This document shows, piece by piece, positions 62,224 through 64,000 of a stretch of DNA of 64,000 nucleotides. Every line of letters begins with the position of its first letter. Position 1 is the first letter of the stretch. The stretch comes from Romboutsia maritimum (GTDB lineage: Bacteria; Bacillota; Clostridia; Peptostreptococcales; Peptostreptococcaceae). The stretch covers positions 248,001 to 312,000 of the forward strand of contig NZ_NOJZ02000001.1 in the NCBI RefSeq assembly GCF_002251085.2, read 5' to 3'. Both the position numbers and the translations under genes were made by a program. The notes under the pieces were generated by a model. That model did no database searches, was not told where the DNA came from, and was given only the letters and a program-made list of their open reading frames with translations.

Positions 62224-62252
62224 TTGACAATAAAATTTTACACCTATATAAT
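62224..62252 (+). promoter_or_regulatory. Consensus sigma-A promoter of tetR
   Basis: TTGACA (62224-62229), 17 bp, TATAAT (62247-62252): perfect consensus, 46 bp before the tetR ATG. The CGGT palindrome is about 80 bp upstream of it, outside the core promoter. Confidence 0.85.
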
Positions 62253-62298
62253 ATTATTGATTTACCAATTGTTCGCTAAACATAGAAAGGTTGATTAT

Positions 62299-62859
62299 AT
62301 GAAACCAAACAATAATATGAAACAAAATATTTTAATTGCAGCTACTGACCTAATTACAAAAAACGGTATAAAAAATACTAGTCTTGCTGATATTGCAAAT
62401 TCAGTGGGTATTAGTAAAGGTACTTTATACTACCATTACTCTTCAAAAGACGATATAATATTTAGCATTGCCGATTCCCACTTAAATATAATAACTGATG
62501 CAATTTTAAATTGTGTCCAAAATATAAAAACTGAATCACCTAAAGATAAAATAGTTGAATTTATAATAAATAAAATAACTACCATAGAAAGTACTGGTCG
62601 AGTACACATGTATCTTATTTGTGAAGCTATAACAGGAAATGAACCTTTAAAAGAAAGAATTAGAGTTAAATATATACAGTGGAGAAATACACTTAAATCT
62701 GAAATTGAAAAAAGCTTTATTGATAATAAAGAATCTAGCGAGGCACTTTCCTTCCTTCTCATATCTATAGTAGATGGACTTGTAATTCAAAGTCTATTAA
62801 AGACTGAGAAATTACCCTATGAAAATATAGCAACATTTTTAATTAATAAGTGGTACTAA
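62299..62859 (+). CDS. TetR/AcrR-family transcriptional regulator
   Basis: 186-aa regulator: N-terminal helix-turn-helix ITKNGIKNTSLADIANSVGISKGTLYYHYSSKDDIIFSIAD (~20-60) and a helical C-terminal ligand domain. The open frame begins upstream at 62221 across the promoter, but the ATG at 62299 with AAAGG 8 nt upstream gives a normal start MKPNNNMKQNIL. Divergent from degV; the CGGT palindrome between them is its probable binding site. Ligand unknown; acyl-CoA or fatty acid would fit degV, by inference. Confidence 0.92.
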   Translation: MKPNNNMKQNILIAATDLITKNGIKNTSLADIANSVGISKGTLYYHYSSKDDIIFSIADSHLNIITDAILNCVQNIKTESPKDKIVEFIINKITTIESTGRVHMYLICEAITGNEPLKERIRVKYIQWRNTLKSEIEKSFIDNKESSEALSFLLISIVDGLVIQSLLKTEKLPYENIATFLINKWY

Positions 62860-62905
62860 AAAAGGACTATCTCAAAAATATAAGAATTTTGAGATAATCC
62901 CTTTT
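62858..62905 (-). terminator. Convergent terminator between tetR and the ABC ATPase gene (recurring family)
   Basis: Nineteen-position stem (62858-62876 with 62886-62904). Two mismatches on the plus strand are U-G and G-U pairs on the minus strand, so it folds fully only in the ATPase transcript; also positioned to end tetR. Confidence 0.78.
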
Positions 62906-62909
62906 TTAT

Positions 62910-63776
62910 TTATACAGTTGTTGCCTGTTTATGGCAATGTTCATGTTCATGGACGCCTGTAAATCTATCTTCATGCACATGATCATGACCAACTCCATTT
63001 ATATGTTCATGTTGGTGCATATATGATACCTGAAGTTTTTTATTTACAGGATTTTCACCTATATGTGCATTTACTCCAAAAACTTCTTTTAGCATCTCTG
63101 ATGTTATAACTTCTTCTACTGTCCCACAGTTTATTATTTCTCCGTTTTTCATAACTATTAAATAATCACAATACATAGAAGCTATATTCATATCATGTAT
63201 TGCTGATAAAGTTGTTATATTTAAACTCTTCACCAAATCCATAAGCTGTATTTGGTAACCTATATCTAAGTGATTAGTAGGTTCGTCTAGTATTAAAAAA
63301 TCCGTATTTTGAACTAATGCACGTGCAATTAAAGTTCTCTGCTTTTCTCCCCCTGATAAATTAGCAAAGCTTCTATCGGCATGATTTGTAAGACCTACTC
63401 TATTTAGCATTTCTTTAACCATGTCTAAATCTTTTGTTGAATAATCTTCAAATACAGACTTATATGGATAACGTCCCATTTTTACTATCTGTTCTACAGT
63501 AAAATCAAATTGAGTATTACTTTCTTGAGCAAGTACTGCAATTTCTTTAGCACAATCTTTATCCTTCATTTGAAGCAAATCTCTATTATCAATACTTATT
63601 TGTCCACTATCTGGTTTATATATTCTATATATGTTTTTAAGTAATGTAGATTTCCCCGAACCATTTGGTCCTATTACACCTACAAAAGAACCTTCTTTTA
63701 CATCAAAAGATATATCTTTTAATATATTTTTACTTTCTACACTAAATTTAAGATTTTTTACATTTAATTTAACCAT
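62910..63776 (-). CDS. Iron-siderophore/heme/cobalamin-type ABC transporter ATPase with His-rich tail
   Basis: 288-aa FecE/BtuD-type ATPase. Walker A GPNGSGKS (36-43), Q-loop AVLAQES, signature LSGGEKQR, Walker B FLILDEPTNHLD, H-loop AIHDM. After the normal end (EVFGVNAHIGENPVNKKLQVSY) comes a 36-residue tail with ten His, one Cys and several acidic residues (MHQHEHINGVGHDHVHEDRF..., GVHEHEHCHK). Such a tail is not part of the family and suggests metal sensing or binding. Start overlaps the permease stop by one base (TAATG), so the pair is coupled. Confidence 0.93.
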   Translation of the reverse strand: MVKLNVKNLKFSVESKNILKDISFDVKEGSFVGVIGPNGSGKSTLLKNIYRIYKPDSGQISIDNRDLLQMKDKDCAKEIAVLAQESNTQFDFTVEQIVKMGRYPYKSVFEDYSTKDLDMVKEMLNRVGLTNHADRSFANLSGGEKQRTLIARALVQNTDFLILDEPTNHLDIGYQIQLMDLVKSLNITTLSAIHDMNIASMYCDYLIVMKNGEIINCGTVEEVITSEMLKEVFGVNAHIGENPVNKKLQVSYMHQHEHINGVGHDHVHEDRFTGVHEHEHCHKQATTV

Positions 63777-64000
63777 TAGTTATTACCCCCAAAGGAATAA
63801 TTTTTTCTAGATATTAACCATAAGAAGAATGGTCCTCCAACTAAAGAAGTTATTATACCTATAGGTATTTCCGTAGGTGGGAACATACCTCTTGCTGCAA
63901 CATCTGACCATATTAAGAATATTGCTCCAATTAAACTAGATAATACTATTAACTTTTTATGATCACTTCCTGCTATTGTTCTACATATATGAGGAACTAC
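63776..64000 (-). CDS. FecCD-family ABC transporter permease (partial, cut by window edge)
   Basis: C-terminal 74 residues of a FecCD/BtuC permease: VVPHICRTIAGSDHKKLIVLSSLIGAIFLIWSDVAARGMFPPTEIPIGIITSLVGGPFFLWLIS. The PHIxRxxxGxDH segment contacts the ATPase. The rest, and presumably the binding protein, lie beyond base 64000. Forms one unit with the downstream His-tailed ATPase. Confidence 0.92.
   Translation of the reverse strand, partial: VVPHICRTIAGSDHKKLIVLSSLIGAIFLIWSDVAARGMFPPTEIPIGIITSLVGGPFFLWLISRKNYSFGGNN

Overview
This 64 kb window is a chromosomal segment of a low-GC, spore-forming member of the Clostridia. The strongly AT-rich sequence, the spoIIIA operon, ylbJ, spoVM and a YteA-type protein, and the clostridial/bacillar gene order all point that way. 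Peptostreptococcaceae is my best guess for the family, but it is an inference from style and synteny, not a database match. Nearly all genes lie on the minus strand, so transcription mostly runs from high to low coordinates. The exceptions are tmcAL, ylbJ, rpmB, rqcH and a tetR gene. I see no rRNA, tRNA, insertion sequence, prophage or CRISPR array.

Region 1-13.9 kb holds isoprenoid and DNA-repair genes (dxs, ispA, xseB, xseA) with a divergent-PAP2 gene. They are followed by a TsaD-like gene, nusB and an Asp23 gene, then the complete spoIIIAA-AH operon for the forespore-mother cell channel. Next comes the phospholipid block plsX-fapR-rpmF-DUF177, with a clear FapR operator and a consensus promoter. 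Region 14-24.7 kb holds ackA facing tmcAL and ylbJ, then a coiled-coil gene, coaD, rsmD, recG, fakA/yloV, yloU and rpmB.

Region 24.7-43.6 kb is the classic Firmicutes housekeeping block: spoVM, thiN, rpe, rsgA, prkC, prpC, rlmN, rsmB, a zinc peptidase, DUF116, fmt, def, priA, coaBC, rpoZ, gmk, yicC and dapF. SpoVM (25 aa) and a 49-aa membrane protein are short genes read directly from the DNA. Two poorly characterised genes, a flavodoxin and a membrane protein, sit between spoVM and thiN.

Region 43.7-64 kb is more variable and richest in regulation. It has a threonine aldolase, rqcH, an orphan BMP-family lipoprotein, and pyrR with a uracil permease, each preceded by a PyrR-type RNA element. 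Further on are ylyB-lspA, a polysaccharide deacetylase, a YteA-like protein and DUF5665. A LytS/LytR two-component pair lies next to a CstA-family transporter that carries a tandem palindromic operator. A tRNA-Trp T-box leader stands ahead of mtnN-trpS. A three-domain rhodanese lipoprotein and a degV gene with a TetR-type operator beside a divergent tetR follow. The window ends in an iron/cobalamin-type ABC transporter whose ATPase has a histidine-rich tail.

The most rewarding signals are regulatory: the Trp T-box over mtnN, two PyrR elements, the LytTR operator, the TetR operator, the FapR box, and a recurring family of intergenic hairpins whose G-U pairs reveal the direction of transcription. 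I found no clearly new defence or biosynthetic system. The least explained genes are the TsaD paralogue, the coiled-coil protein, the triple rhodanese pair and the His-tailed ATPase.
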